DNA of 63,411 nt from Alteromonas aestuariivivens (GCF_003367475.1 NZ_QRHA01000015.1:1-63411), one strand, 5' to 3'; counted from the stretch's first letter, positions 29,497 through 40,200 are shown. Notes: generated from the sequence alone by a model not told the origin. Numbers and translations are program-made.

Positions 29497-32400
29497 CTAA
29501 AACTCATACCTGACCCCAATCCGAATTTCATACAAAGACGCATCCCCGACCCGTGAGAAAGGCTCTGAACCTTCTTCAACGGTATTGGGGAAATCCACTT
29601 CGTCGAGAATACCCCAATCATCGTTAAGCAGGTTGGTGAAGTTATCCACTATCAAGAATGCGCTTGCCCTGTGCCCTTCTGCCAGCCCTGGGAACTCCTG
29701 GGTCAGCTTGATGTCAACTTTGCCCCACCATGGGCCCTCATTGCTGTTTCGTTCTTCACCCGGACGCAACACGATAGGCAAAAAGTCCAGATAGGGCGTA
29801 AAATCGTACGGGTCGACAGTACCATCGTATGTCACACTGTAGGGCTGCCCTTCATTCAAAGAACCGTACACAGACAACTGGGTTTTATAGTCACCAAACA
29901 AAAACATTTCGTAGTTCAGCATAGCCGTGAAGCGGTGACGAATGTTGTAGTTGGAGGTGGACGACACCTGTTCCTGCGGGTCAAAGAAGGCCCGGTTAGT
30001 GTAATTGGAAAATGCTACAGCGCTGGTCATAGGTTGCACGTCTTCCGACTCGGTAAACGCATAACCCAAGATGTAATCCAGGCCAAAGTCGTACGATTTG
30101 TACATTGAGGCCGACAAGGTATAGGACGTACTGTCTTCTTTTGAATTGGTGAGCACAAAACTGGGCTCACGAACGCTGTCATAAATAGGGTAACCATCTT
30201 CGGTAGTGCCTACCCGTTCCAAATCGCCATGCAGAACAATGGCAGAATCCATGGCATGGGTTACCAGCAGATCTGCGCTCACTACGTAATCGTTATCGAA
30301 GGTATGGTTTACACCCAATGACAATTTCCATTCGGAGGGTAAATCAAATCCCGGATCCAGATAGTTGATTTCGAAGTTGTCTCCGCTGCCACCGGCTACT
30401 GCCTCGTAAAGTTCAGAAGGGATACCGTATCCGGGCCCGGCCGGGCGCCCTTCCTCAACTGCCTGCCAAATAATGTCGCCATCAAACAGCGAACGGGAGC
30501 CGTCGGTATAGCCAAAATTGCGCCCTCGCTGACCAAACTGCAACACATTGTTGGCCGAGAAATTGTTAGACAGCCACACATTCGGATTTCCCCCCGTGTA
30601 TAAGCCCAGGCCACCTCTCAGTGTGGTGTCGTCGGACAGCCGGTAGGTCAGCCCCAAACGAGGCTGAAACAGCCCTTCACCATCAAGGGTATTGGTGTTG
30701 GAAAATCCGTATTCCTGTGTAAATGCGGTGTTTTCAATCGGCTTATCGCTGGACGAATACCAGTCAAACCGAATGCCCATGACCACTGTCAGGTCTCCGT
30801 ACAGAAGATCAAATTCATCTTGCATATACAGGGAGTTGAGGGTGTAGCTCCATTCGGCAGCTGCATCCTGTGGCACATTGGAAGGTGCATTGTTGTAATA
30901 AATGGCTGACGGAAATCCAGCGCGGAAATCGTCTATGCTGCGGAACCGGATTTCAGTTTCAGCATGCTGCACAAACATGTTGAACACATCCAATGTTTCA
31001 GTTTCGAAGCCAAATGTAACGTTGTGGCCATTGTCGAAGTAATAGAGGCCCCGGAACGAAAAATTCAGAATGTCATAATTGAGGTCATTGGCGTGGCGGC
31101 TGTCGTCGGCACCGAGATAAACGTCCACGTTAGGCGTCTCAACCCGAATTTCGCCAAAATCGGTACCGCCCACCGGAATTTGACGATTGTCCAGATCAAG
31201 GTATCCCAGTCGAATCTCAGTGGAGAAGTTATCACTCCAGTCTGAATACAACGCACCGGAATAAGAGTTGAGTTTGGCACCACGTTCATACAAGTGGTTT
31301 TCGAATTCAAACTCGTAATTTTCATCATCGGACTCTGTGAAATTATTCCCGTCGTTATAGTTGTAGGTGAAGGAGAAGCGGTGTTGATCATTAATATTCC
31401 AGTCCAGCTTTACCAACAGTTTTTCGTCTTCATTGTCCAGACTGGAAGGGATTGGACCCGGATCGTACAAATACAGGTCCTTTGCGATACTGACAATTTC
31501 ATCCAGTTCCTGCTGACTCACATCAACAATATTGACAGCGCCGGAGCCGATTGGCCCCCGCTCGAACAGGTTTGCCCCTTCCAGCTTTTCATAGGCAGCA
31601 AAGAAAAACAGTTTGTCTTTGATGAGCGGGCCACCAATACTGAATCCATAACGTTTTTCACTGTAATCTCCCAAAGCGATCTTATCGCCCTCCAGCGAGT
31701 CTCCTCGCATCGAATCACTGGTGTAATCGTAAAAAGCAGAACCGCGAAATTCATTGGTCCCTGACTTGGTCACCGCATTAATGTTACAGGCGGTAAAGCC
31801 ACCATAAATAACGTCAAAGGGGGCCAACTCGACGGCGACCTGCTCGATAGCGTCGTAGGAAAACGGCATCCTTTCTGTTGGATAGCCATTATCGTTAAGG
31901 CCAAAGGAATCGTTCATGCGCACCCCATCCAGGGTCAGGCTGTTAAAGCGCGGATTTTTGCCGCCACACTGAATGCCGTTCTGGTCCCCCCTGGACTCGT
32001 CAACATAAATGCGGGGATCCAGCCTGACGACATCAGAAATATTGCGGTTGATGGCTGGCGCACTCTGCAACTGCTCAAGCCCGAAATTAGCTGACGGGCC
32101 GCGTTCATTCAGCGAAATTGAGCTGATGGGTGAGGCCGTCACCACTATATTTTCAATGTCCTGGGGCGCACTCAGGGTAAGGTTCGCGCTGTAAGGTTCA
32201 CCCAGGCTCAAGTAAACGTCATCCAAAAAGGTGTCCTGAAACTGGTCGGAGTCGACTTCAATGCGATAAGGCCCGCCAACCCGCAAGCCCGAAACACTGA
32301 ACTGGCCGTTGCTGCCCACACTGGTTTGGCGCACCGTTCCGCTGGGTACATGAATAACGGTTATGGTGGAGGTGGTATCCGCATTGCCCTGAGGGCCGGT

Positions 32401-32511
32401 AATGGAGCCCCGTATGCTTGAAGAAGTCTGCTGAGCGGCGGCGGAAGTGGCGAGCCCTAAAGTAACAGCCAGTGCAAGGCCCGGGCGAATAAACCGAGGT
32501 TGATTGGACAT
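29497..32511 (-). CDS. TonB-dependent receptor, Oar-like, with carboxypeptidase-regulatory domain
   Basis: 1004 residues from the ATG at 32511 (ggggata upstream; gives a signal peptide ending TSAAAQQ). An N-terminal Ig-like carboxypeptidase-regulatory domain (about 30-110, SIRGSITGPQGNADTTSTI ... GQFSVSGLRVGGPYRIEV) is followed by a plug (NISDVVRLDPRIYVDESRG) and a C-terminal beta-barrel ending GVRYEF, with the terminal Phe needed for outer-membrane insertion. The Oar group is linked to uptake or secretion of large substrates; the ligand here is unknown. It is a paralogue of the next gene, but each has its own terminator. Confidence 0.9.
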   Translation of the reverse strand: MSNQPRFIRPGLALAVTLGLATSAAAQQTSSSIRGSITGPQGNADTTSTITVIHVPSGTVRQTSVGSNGQFSVSGLRVGGPYRIEVDSDQFQDTFLDDVYLSLGEPYSANLTLSAPQDIENIVVTASPISSISLNERGPSANFGLEQLQSAPAINRNISDVVRLDPRIYVDESRGDQNGIQCGGKNPRFNSLTLDGVRMNDSFGLNDNGYPTERMPFSYDAIEQVAVELAPFDVIYGGFTACNINAVTKSGTNEFRGSAFYDYTSDSMRGDSLEGDKIALGDYSEKRYGFSIGGPLIKDKLFFFAAYEKLEGANLFERGPIGSGAVNIVDVSQQELDEIVSIAKDLYLYDPGPIPSSLDNEDEKLLVKLDWNINDQHRFSFTYNYNDGNNFTESDDENYEFEFENHLYERGAKLNSYSGALYSDWSDNFSTEIRLGYLDLDNRQIPVGGTDFGEIRVETPNVDVYLGADDSRHANDLNYDILNFSFRGLYYFDNGHNVTFGFETETLDVFNMFVQHAETEIRFRSIDDFRAGFPSAIYYNNAPSNVPQDAAAEWSYTLNSLYMQDEFDLLYGDLTVVMGIRFDWYSSSDKPIENTAFTQEYGFSNTNTLDGEGLFQPRLGLTYRLSDDTTLRGGLGLYTGGNPNVWLSNNFSANNVLQFGQRGRNFGYTDGSRSLFDGDIIWQAVEEGRPAGPGYGIPSELYEAVAGGSGDNFEINYLDPGFDLPSEWKLSLGVNHTFDNDYVVSADLLVTHAMDSAIVLHGDLERVGTTEDGYPIYDSVREPSFVLTNSKEDSTSYTLSASMYKSYDFGLDYILGYAFTESEDVQPMTSAVAFSNYTNRAFFDPQEQVSSTSNYNIRHRFTAMLNYEMFLFGDYKTQLSVYGSLNEGQPYSVTYDGTVDPYDFTPYLDFLPIVLRPGEERNSNEGPWWGKVDIKLTQEFPGLAEGHRASAFLIVDNFTNLLNDDWGILDEVDFPNTVEEGSEPFSRVGDASLYEIRIGVRYEF

Positions 32512-32717
32512 GGTAAGTATCCCCAAATTGTTGTGTGCTTTACACAAGAAGGCGATAACATCCACGACTATTCTGTGCGAAATGTATACAGAGCCAATGC
32601 TGTCACTCTGCAGTTTGGCGCCAGTGTCACTCCTCAAAAAGGCGTGCATCGGCTGTGTTTTATGAGCAAAATTATGGCATCTGACCGTTCTTTACGCCAA
32701 TTTCAGCCTCAGCTCAG

Positions 32718-32749
32718 AAAAAACCCGGTGCCTGGGCGGCAACCGGGTT
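32718..32749 (-). terminator. Terminator between the two TonB receptor genes
   Basis: On the minus strand aacccggt/accgggtt around a 12-base loop is followed by six T. The two receptors are therefore separate transcription units. Confidence 0.88.
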
Positions 32750-32777
32750 TAAATGTTTTACACCAACAGGTGTTTGG

Positions 32778-35700
32778 TTAGAACACGTACCTCACGCCCA
32801 CTTTAATGCGCCATACGGAATCATCAGCTTCAAAGTTGTCGTAGTTTTTCGTACTCGTACCGCCAAACGTTTCTTCGTACACATACTGCCCCTGATCATT
32901 TACATCGTAAGCAAACAGTTTTTGTTGCGGGAAGTTCATGTCATAAACCTTACCCCAGTCGTCATTAAGCAGGTTGGCAAAATTGTCGATGGTAAAATAC
33001 ACCACCCCATTGTGCCCTTTTGCAAACCCAGGAACTTCCTGGGTAATGCTCAGGTCCATGGTGGTCACCCAAGGCTGGGTAGCCGAATATTTGCTGACAT
33101 ACCCGCCTGCAGCCCCCGCCACTCCAGCGGCCTCGGCAAACGCCATGATTTGTTCGTAACTCAACTGGCGTGCACCGGGCTCTCCGAACGCCACCGCCGG
33201 ATCATCGGCACCGAACGGAATATAGGGCAGATAAATGTCAGAATCATCAAACTCCGGCTGATCGCCCAGATCGCCATCCCGGAACGCATCCAGTGTCCAG
33301 GAGAACGGACGGCCGGAACGGCGTTCAAAGAACAGATTGAAACTGGTTTCGTAGCCACTGAAAAATTCCTTTTCGTAACCCAAATTCAACACCAGACGAT
33401 GTTCGGTTTCGTAGTACGCGGTTCCAACCTGAGGATGATTACGGTTTACGGTAACTTCATACTGATAGTTTGACTCACCGGTGGAACTGGTTCCTGGGTT
33501 CGCTTCCGTAATATCCTGATGGGTATAGGAGGCATTCACTGAGAAACCGTTGTCCCACCGCTTATTCAATGCCGTGGACAGAATGATGTTGCGGCCACCG
33601 TCTGACGAATTGGTCAGCTGCAGATCATAGTTGTTTTCAAAATCGGTACCATCGTAAACGTTGTCCCAGATAATCCGGCCGCCGTCCACGGTGCGGTTGC
33701 CGTTATCTACCCGGGAAAGATCAATCCAGTAAGCGGCGTCCGCTTTGTCAACGTAGGTCAGCTCGGTTGTCCACGCAAAGTCTTCACCCAGGCCAGGTAC
33801 ATCAAACAGATAGTCCGCAGCAATCTGATAACGCCAGTCGGATGGCAGGTCGAAGCCCGGATCAATCTGATTGGTGCTGCCTGCACCTTGTGCCAGCATA
33901 GCCTGTACCGTTTGGGGAACCCCGGTAAAATCCACCAGCGATGGGTCGAGTTCATTGATTTCAGTGCTGTCTTTAGTCACACCGTCATTGGTATAAGCAT
34001 TGGAAATCCACACCAGTGGCATGCCACCAGAAAAACGACCTACCCCACCACGCAGGGTCAAATCGTCAGTAACTGTCCAGTCAAAACCCACTCTTGGCAA
34101 CAAAATATCAAATCCGTCAAGGTTTTCAGTGTTGGCAAAACCGTAGGTGTTCTGAAAGTTGCTGTTAAGCTGCGGCTTGTCATCCACACTCAGATACTCA
34201 TAACGTAACCCCGCAGTAACAACGAAGCCGTCGAACAACTCAAAATTTGCATCACCGTAAATGGCATACTGGGTACTGTTAACGTCGTACGCTATGTCCT
34301 GAACATTGTTGGTATACGCATTGGCGTATTCAAGTTCAGAAATGATACGGTTTTCAAAATCGTCGATGCTGTCAAAGTACCAGGTTCCGGCAGAGTCCCG
34401 GCCATAGAGGTTGAAGTTCCAGGTATCTTCAATTTCAGCACCAAACTTGTACTCTACATCACCCGCCAGATAAGTGGCATGGAAACCAAATGACCACACC
34501 TCATTGGCCAGAACGTTGGCGTGACGGTTTTCATCCTGCCCGGCAACAATATTGCCATCCGCCGTTTGGATGTTGATTTCACCCCAGTTTGAATTGGTCA
34601 GGGAAGCCTGTTCAAATTCTTTGTAAGACACACTGACTTCGGTCTGGAAGTCCGCCGTCCAGTCGGAATAAAGGTGCGCGGTATAGAAAGTATTTTTTTG
34701 TGACCGGGTCCAGTTGTTCGAAAGCAGATTTACGGTTTCGTCATCATCGGTAAAGCTGTTTAGCTGGGTGTTGTCCTGGTCACTGTAGGTAAAATCAGCG
34801 CGATGATCGTTGTTGATGTTCCAGTCCAGTTTAATCAGCAGTTTTTCGTCCTCGTCCGGAACCGGCGCACCACCTATCGAATCGCTCAGGCCATATACCG
34901 ACTGGAACAGGCCCAGTACCCGTTCCACCTCACCGTTAGTCACGTCGTGGCCGGAACCTGCAAGGTCGTCCAGATTGTAATTGGACGATACTTCTTCTTC
35001 CCAGTGCTCGTAAGACGCAAAGAAAAACAGCGTGTCTTTGATGAGTGGGCCGCCAACGGTAAAGCCGTAACTTTCTTCCTCGTTCTCAACAGGGATCTCG
35101 TTACCCGGGTTCAGCCTTGTATCTTTGGCATCATCCATCCAGGGTACGGTCTCAAAAAATGCCGTGCCATGGAATTCGTTGGTACCGGACTTGGTAACCA
35201 CATTGATATTCCCGCCGGCAAACTTGCCTGCACGGGCGTTGAACGGTGAATATTCAATCGAGATTTGCCCAACCGCATCAAGGGAAATTGGCGGGCGGCT
35301 GGTAGGGTAACCATTGCTTTGCAGACCAAAAGTATCATTAATACCGACACCGTCGATGGTCAGGGCGTTGTACTTGGGATTTGAGCCGGCCACGCTCAGT
35401 TCAGAACCATCGGGGCTCACCACTGCCAATGGGTTGTTTCGTACGATATCCTTCAGGTCACGGTTGAAGGTAGGCATTTTACTGATCGCGTCTTCACCGT
35501 ACACCGAACTTGAACCACTGGAACCAAAGAAGTCCCGGGAACCTGTAACCGTAATGCGCTCCAGATCAGTGATTGACTTGAGCTGGGCATCCACCTCATA
35601 GGTGTCGTTCAGGTCAAGATACACATTTTCAATCACCTGGCTTTGAAATGTATCTGACTCAACAATAATGGTGTAGGGGCCACCAACCCGCAAACCACGA

Positions 35701-35924
35701 GCACTAAAAGCACCATCTGAGTTAACGGTAACTTCCTTAACCGTCCCGGAAGGCTGGTGCAAAATCGTAATTGTACTGCCTGTGGCCGGATTACCCTGCG
35801 GACCAACAACCACTCCACGCATGGCAGAAGACTGCCCGGTATTTGCCAGCGACGACGTGGCCATACCGACCGATAACGCCACAGCGATCGCCACGCGACT
35901 GAGATTGGATTTGCTAATTATCAT
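32778..35924 (-). CDS. TonB-dependent receptor, Oar-like (paralogue)
   Basis: 1048 residues with a signal peptide ending TSSLAN. The layout is as in the neighbouring receptor: carboxypeptidase-regulatory domain (SAMRGVVVGPQGNPATGSTI ... GAFSARGLRVGGPYTIIV), plug with DLKDIVRNNPLAVVSPDG, barrel ending GVRYVF. Similarity to the neighbour is clear along the whole protein, including GTNEFHGTAFF versus GTNEFRGSAFY, so the pair arose by duplication. The start has aaggg at proper distance. The ligand is unknown. Confidence 0.9.
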   Translation of the reverse strand: MIISKSNLSRVAIAVALSVGMATSSLANTGQSSAMRGVVVGPQGNPATGSTITILHQPSGTVKEVTVNSDGAFSARGLRVGGPYTIIVESDTFQSQVIENVYLDLNDTYEVDAQLKSITDLERITVTGSRDFFGSSGSSSVYGEDAISKMPTFNRDLKDIVRNNPLAVVSPDGSELSVAGSNPKYNALTIDGVGINDTFGLQSNGYPTSRPPISLDAVGQISIEYSPFNARAGKFAGGNINVVTKSGTNEFHGTAFFETVPWMDDAKDTRLNPGNEIPVENEEESYGFTVGGPLIKDTLFFFASYEHWEEEVSSNYNLDDLAGSGHDVTNGEVERVLGLFQSVYGLSDSIGGAPVPDEDEKLLIKLDWNINNDHRADFTYSDQDNTQLNSFTDDDETVNLLSNNWTRSQKNTFYTAHLYSDWTADFQTEVSVSYKEFEQASLTNSNWGEINIQTADGNIVAGQDENRHANVLANEVWSFGFHATYLAGDVEYKFGAEIEDTWNFNLYGRDSAGTWYFDSIDDFENRIISELEYANAYTNNVQDIAYDVNSTQYAIYGDANFELFDGFVVTAGLRYEYLSVDDKPQLNSNFQNTYGFANTENLDGFDILLPRVGFDWTVTDDLTLRGGVGRFSGGMPLVWISNAYTNDGVTKDSTEINELDPSLVDFTGVPQTVQAMLAQGAGSTNQIDPGFDLPSDWRYQIAADYLFDVPGLGEDFAWTTELTYVDKADAAYWIDLSRVDNGNRTVDGGRIIWDNVYDGTDFENNYDLQLTNSSDGGRNIILSTALNKRWDNGFSVNASYTHQDITEANPGTSSTGESNYQYEVTVNRNHPQVGTAYYETEHRLVLNLGYEKEFFSGYETSFNLFFERRSGRPFSWTLDAFRDGDLGDQPEFDDSDIYLPYIPFGADDPAVAFGEPGARQLSYEQIMAFAEAAGVAGAAGGYVSKYSATQPWVTTMDLSITQEVPGFAKGHNGVVYFTIDNFANLLNDDWGKVYDMNFPQQKLFAYDVNDQGQYVYEETFGGTSTKNYDNFEADDSVWRIKVGVRYVF

Positions 35925-36325
35925 GTGTTTCCCTTAATTATTAGATGCTTGTAAACGAGATTGAGCAGTGCTGAATAAACGCTTTTATTGTTAAGCAGCT
36001 TTATTTCAGCCTCATGACAAAACGGTTACCAGAAAATTACTAACACACTGATAACAATAAATTTTTTATAATTATTCCAGCCAGGAATCCAGGCCCGGCC
36101 ACTGAGTTCGCCTCGACATTTTGCTGCATCAAACTCTCACTCGCTATGCTTACCGTTGCCGCTTTAAATAAACAGTGTTTAATGCCATTCAAAGTTACTT
36201 ATCAAAAATCAAATAAAATCAGCGAACTAAAAGCAATAAATAAACTTATCTGTTGCATTAAATAAGCGTAGCTGTTGAAATCAACGTACCAAGTTTAGTA
36301 AATAATGTCGTAAACGTTGTCCTGC
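35925..36325. other. A+T-rich divergent intergenic region
   Basis: About 400 bases between a receptor gene on the minus strand and the PhnD-like gene on the plus strand. No gene or repeat is visible. TTGAAA (36275-36280) and TAAATA (36299-36304), 18 bases apart, could be the promoter of the plus-strand pair and would put transcription start a few bases before the chosen ATG. Confidence 0.4.
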
Positions 36326-37177
36326 ATGCACCGTGTAAAACCTTCTTTGTTGCTTATTGTTGTTTTACTGATGGCATTGTTTGTCGGCATCGGCTTTGGC
36401 AAAACTTACGTCCCGCTCACTGAAATTCCCCCCATGACAGACAAAGTTCTGTCCTGTCCGAAACCACTTTCTGCCAATGCAGATGTATTTGATGTGTATC
36501 TTACTGAGAGCAGCGTCGCTGAAATGGCGCTGGAGCGCCTGTGTGCTGACCCGGTTGTACAGCGCCAATATGGTGATGTGAATGTATTTGTCGGCCATAA
36601 CGATTACGACACCTTTCGCCATATAAATCATGGGATCAGTGATTTTGCATTGGTAAAAGGCAACGTCATGGCGGCATTTGCCGCAGATAAAAGTTATGGA
36701 TACGAGGTGATTGCCTCCTACCCGGATTACAGCGCGTATTTTATTTCCATGAAGGAAAAACCGCTTCTCAGCAAAGAGTACCTGCTGGGAAAACGTATTG
36801 GTTTGCTGGACTACACAAGCAGTCGCTCCGGGCATATCCTGCCAAAAACCGTGCTCAAATCACTTGGCCTGAACGAATCGAACACCACGCTTAAATATTA
36901 CAATTCACACCAGGAATTACGCCGGGCTCTGCTGGCCGGAGAGGTGGACATTATTTCCTCTTACTGGGGAAAGGGGGATGAAGCCCGGTTGTCAGCAAAT
37001 TACATCACCACACTGGCCGAAAGCGTCAGTGGCATGCGCTGGTATTTAAAAATGGATACCCGCAATACCGACTTACGCTGCGCTGCACAATCGGTAGTTA
37101 AGAGTATTTCCAACCACCACCCTCGCAATTACTATCAGCATGTCGAGCTACAGCCAGGATGCAGTAGTCATGATTAG
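36326..37177 (+). CDS. PhnD-like periplasmic substrate-binding protein
   Basis: 283 residues. An N-terminal hydrophobic segment (about 6-26) acts as signal or anchor. The body resembles PhnD/phosphonate-type binding proteins: DYDTFRHINHGISDFALVKGNVMAAFA, KRIGLLDYTSSRSGHILPKTVLKSLGL and HQELRRALLAGEVDIISSYW. No ABC permease or ATPase gene accompanies it. Instead it overlaps by 8 bases a two-helix membrane protein with a cytoplasmic domain, so it more likely acts as a sensor than a transporter part. A TTG nine bases upstream is an alternative start; neither has a good ribosome-binding site. Confidence 0.75.
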   Translation: MHRVKPSLLLIVVLLMALFVGIGFGKTYVPLTEIPPMTDKVLSCPKPLSANADVFDVYLTESSVAEMALERLCADPVVQRQYGDVNVFVGHNDYDTFRHINHGISDFALVKGNVMAAFAADKSYGYEVIASYPDYSAYFISMKEKPLLSKEYLLGKRIGLLDYTSSRSGHILPKTVLKSLGLNESNTTLKYYNSHQELRRALLAGEVDIISSYWGKGDEARLSANYITTLAESVSGMRWYLKMDTRNTDLRCAAQSVVKSISNHHPRNYYQHVELQPGCSSHD

Positions 37178-38141
37178 CCGCTACCTGCACACACTTAAAA
37201 CCGACGTACGTTTTATCCTGGGCTGGACCCTGGGACTGTTTGCCGCATGCCAGTTCGCGGTTAGCCTGGGCCAGGCTTGCGGGCACTGGTTGTCTGTGCA
37301 CGAGGCCAGCCATTTTCTCGACAAAAGGGTAAGCCTTGACCTGCATACTCTCGATGTGGGCGACCAAACACTCAATACCCCAGTGAATTCTGCGTCTATT
37401 CAACGCTACCTGGAACGCATGAACACCGAGTTGGAAACCCGCTTCTACCCGATCAGGATGACTGCACTGGAAAATGTCGAGGCTATAGACGCCGATGTGA
37501 TACCTCAGACCTTCAGCCTCCAAAGTAGCAGCGAGTTTAACGCCAGTGGGCAGAGCCTCAGCGCCAATTACGCCTTGCTGCCGGTTTGGACTGCCGTGCA
37601 TCTATCCCCACTCGCATTGCTGATGGCGGTTGTTGTTGCCCCGCTAGCTGCCGGGTGGTATCGCCAAACGCAACAAACTGCCCCCAAGGCCAACGAGACC
37701 CGCTTACCGATAACACCACGCCTGGTGATTAATCTGCACGAAAAAACGCTCGGCAATGGTATCGATGGCCGAGAAATTACCCTGCAGAACAAGCCATTTT
37801 GCTTTTACGTAGGTTTGCTGAATTACTGTATCAATAAACCCGATGCCATACTTAGCCACCATCAGGAGGTGCCGGCAGAGATGCTGGCTCACGCCAATAA
37901 AGTGTTCGCACGCCTGATTGATTTGGGGCACACCAAACGCAAGCGCCCGGACTTCAGCGCCAATCTAGACAAAACCCTGAGTGAGATTCGCAGCGTGCTG
38001 GATGACGTATTTGCCAGCCACCCAGCCGAAAAAGAACGCTACTATCCCCCGCGGGCTCAAGGTGAAGGCTCTCGTTCGAAACAGCATTCCTACGCTTTGA
38101 ATGGCCTGAAACCGGAAGATGTGGAGATTTTCGGCCATTAA
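37170..38141 (+). CDS. Two-helix membrane protein with conserved cytoplasmic C-terminal domain
   Basis: 323 residues from the ATG overlapping the upstream stop (atgattag). Transmembrane helices at about 14-36 and 141-164 enclose a periplasmic loop of about 100 residues and put residues 165-323 in the cytoplasm. That domain (LVINLHEKTLGNGIDGREIT ... CFYVGLLNYCINKPD, then LGHTKRKRPDFSANLDKTLSEIR and YYPPRAQGEGSRSKQHSYAL) is rich in conserved-looking basic motifs. The first part has the rhythm of a winged-helix domain, but I do not recognise the family with certainty. Tight coupling to a PhnD-like binding protein suggests a one-component transmembrane signalling pair. An upstream ATG at 37140 is possible but less well placed. 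Confidence 0.7.
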   Translation: MISRYLHTLKTDVRFILGWTLGLFAACQFAVSLGQACGHWLSVHEASHFLDKRVSLDLHTLDVGDQTLNTPVNSASIQRYLERMNTELETRFYPIRMTALENVEAIDADVIPQTFSLQSSSEFNASGQSLSANYALLPVWTAVHLSPLALLMAVVVAPLAAGWYRQTQQTAPKANETRLPITPRLVINLHEKTLGNGIDGREITLQNKPFCFYVGLLNYCINKPDAILSHHQEVPAEMLAHANKVFARLIDLGHTKRKRPDFSANLDKTLSEIRSVLDDVFASHPAEKERYYPPRAQGEGSRSKQHSYALNGLKPEDVEIFGH

Positions 38142-38233
38142 TCCACTGTCGGCCACCTGCAAATCACGTTGTCGTTGATTCATCCGCCCCAAACACGTAT
38201 CTTTGCAACACAAAAGTCAGCTCTTTAACTGTT

Positions 38234-38857
38234 ATGCAACCGCCTCTTATTATCGCTATTTCCGGAGCTTCAGGATCCGGCAAGTCGCTGTTCACCGAGA
38301 ATCTGATCAATGCGTTCAGCGAATATCATAAACCTGTTCGTGTATTGCGTGAAGATCACTACTACCGCGCCCAGGACCATTTATCCATGCCTGAGCGTGA
38401 AAAGAATAACTATGATCACCCCGACGCTTTTGAGCACGAATTGTTAAAAGCACATCTGTCGGCTTTACGCAGTGGCCAGCCCATAGATTACCCTCACTAT
38501 TGCTTTAACACCCATACGCGGTTACCTGACACCGAGCGTCTGAATCCGGCACCGGTGATCATTCTCGAAGGCATCATGCTGCTGACCAGGGCAGAACTGC
38601 TGCCGCTGTACGATGTGAAAATATTCATCGATACGCCACTGGATATTTGCCTTATGCGCCGTATGCTAAGAGACGTGAAAGAGCGGGGCCGCACACTCGA
38701 ATCCATTGCAGAGCAATACGAGGCAACCGTAAAACCCATGTATCACCAGTACATCGAGCCGAGCCGTTTTACGGCCGACGTGGTGGTAACCCAGGGTGGA
38801 GAAAACCAAATCGCACTGGATGTGATTAAATCCCACATTCAACAAGTACTACAATAA
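38234..38857 (+). CDS. udk: Uridine kinase
   Basis: 207 residues. The P-loop GASGSGKS (11-18), the DHYYR segment and the family block IILEGIMLL ... [18 protein letters not shown] identify Udk, which phosphorylates uridine and cytidine for salvage. It is followed after 13 bases by a nucleoside transporter, so uptake and phosphorylation are co-expressed. Length is normal. Confidence 0.9.
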   Translation: MQPPLIIAISGASGSGKSLFTENLINAFSEYHKPVRVLREDHYYRAQDHLSMPEREKNNYDHPDAFEHELLKAHLSALRSGQPIDYPHYCFNTHTRLPDTERLNPAPVIILEGIMLLTRAELLPLYDVKIFIDTPLDICLMRRMLRDVKERGRTLESIAEQYEATVKPMYHQYIEPSRFTADVVVTQGGENQIALDVIKSHIQQVLQ

Positions 38858-38870
38858 TAGGGAATTGTTT

Positions 38871-40082
38871 ATGGTAAGTTTACTGGGCATAGTATTGCTG
38901 CTTGGCATCGCATACCTGATGTCATCGGCCCGAAAGGACATCAGCTGGCGGACTGTCGGAGGTGCCTTTGCCATTCAGGCACTGATCGGCGCTTTCATCC
39001 TGTATTTCGAGCCGGGCATTCAGTTGCTGCTCACACTTACCACCTTCGTAGCCAACGTTATTGATTACAGCCAGCAAGGCATCAATTTTGTGTTTGGCCC
39101 TGTGGGCAATAAATCTCTTGGCTTCATCTTTGCCTTCAACGTTCTGCCGGTAATCATTTTCTTCTCGTCACTTATCGCCGTGCTTTATCACATTGGCGTG
39201 ATGAGCTGGATCATCCGCCTGATCGGTGGCTTTTTACAAAAGGCGCTGCGAACATCCCGCCCGGAATCCATGTCGGCGGCGGCCAACATTTTCGTAGGTC
39301 AGACCGAAGCCCCCCTGGTTGTTCGGCCGTTTATCCCACAAATGACCAGCTCTGAATTGTTTGCTGTAATGGTGGGAGGCCTGGCTTCCATTGCAGGTTC
39401 CGTTATGGCCGGTTATGCAGGAATGGGGGTGGAACTCAAATACCTGCTTGCAGCAAGCTTTATGGCGGCTCCCGGCGGACTGCTGATGGCCAAGATCATG
39501 TTGCCGGAAACGGAACATGCCAAAGACGAGCTCAAAGAACTCGACACCTCCACCGAAAACTACACCAACTTATTTGACGCCGCTGCCAGTGGTGCCGCTT
39601 CCGGACTGCATCTTGCGCTGAACGTAGGGGCCATGTTGCTGGCCTTTGTGGCACTGATTGCAATGCTCAATGGGCTGATTGGCTGGGCAGGCGGGTTGGC
39701 CGGATACGATGGGCTTACCTTCCAGAGCATTCTGGGCTATCTGTTACAGCCCCTGGCCTGGACTCTGGGCGTTCCGTGGCAGGATGCACAGGTAGCCGGA
39801 AGTTTCATCGGGCAAAAAATTGTCGTAAACGAATTTGTCGCCTATCTCGATTTTATTGAGCATCAGGAGCAACTGGCACCCATCACCCAGGCCATTGTGA
39901 CCTTTGCGCTGTGCGGATTCGCAAATTTCTCTTCCATTGCTATTCTGATGGGAGGCATAGGCGCCATGGCACCAAACCGACGCAGCGAAATTGCCAAACT
40001 GGGCCTGAAAGCGGTATTTGCCGCCACCTTGTCCAACTTAATGAGTGCAGCGCTGGCAGGCTTCTATTTAACTCTTGGCTAG
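38871..40082 (+). CDS. NupC-type concentrative nucleoside transporter
   Basis: 403 residues, CNT family, with about ten helices. The conserved core [34 protein letters not shown] and the C-terminal [27 protein letters not shown] are clear. It imports nucleosides with H+ or Na+. I start at the ATG with aggga seven bases upstream; an earlier TTG is less likely. It is in an operon with udk. Confidence 0.92.
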   Translation: MVSLLGIVLLLGIAYLMSSARKDISWRTVGGAFAIQALIGAFILYFEPGIQLLLTLTTFVANVIDYSQQGINFVFGPVGNKSLGFIFAFNVLPVIIFFSSLIAVLYHIGVMSWIIRLIGGFLQKALRTSRPESMSAAANIFVGQTEAPLVVRPFIPQMTSSELFAVMVGGLASIAGSVMAGYAGMGVELKYLLAASFMAAPGGLLMAKIMLPETEHAKDELKELDTSTENYTNLFDAAASGAASGLHLALNVGAMLLAFVALIAMLNGLIGWAGGLAGYDGLTFQSILGYLLQPLAWTLGVPWQDAQVAGSFIGQKIVVNEFVAYLDFIEHQEQLAPITQAIVTFALCGFANFSSIAILMGGIGAMAPNRRSEIAKLGLKAVFAATLSNLMSAALAGFYLTLG

Positions 40083-40200
40083 CCACCAAAAGTAGACTAA
40101 ATGGTCCGGTTTATATACATTAGCCGTCCGATGGCGACGCGGCTATGCCCGTCGCAGACCATAGGCCCCTGAAGCCTGCTCCCAAAGTCAGGATATGAAT

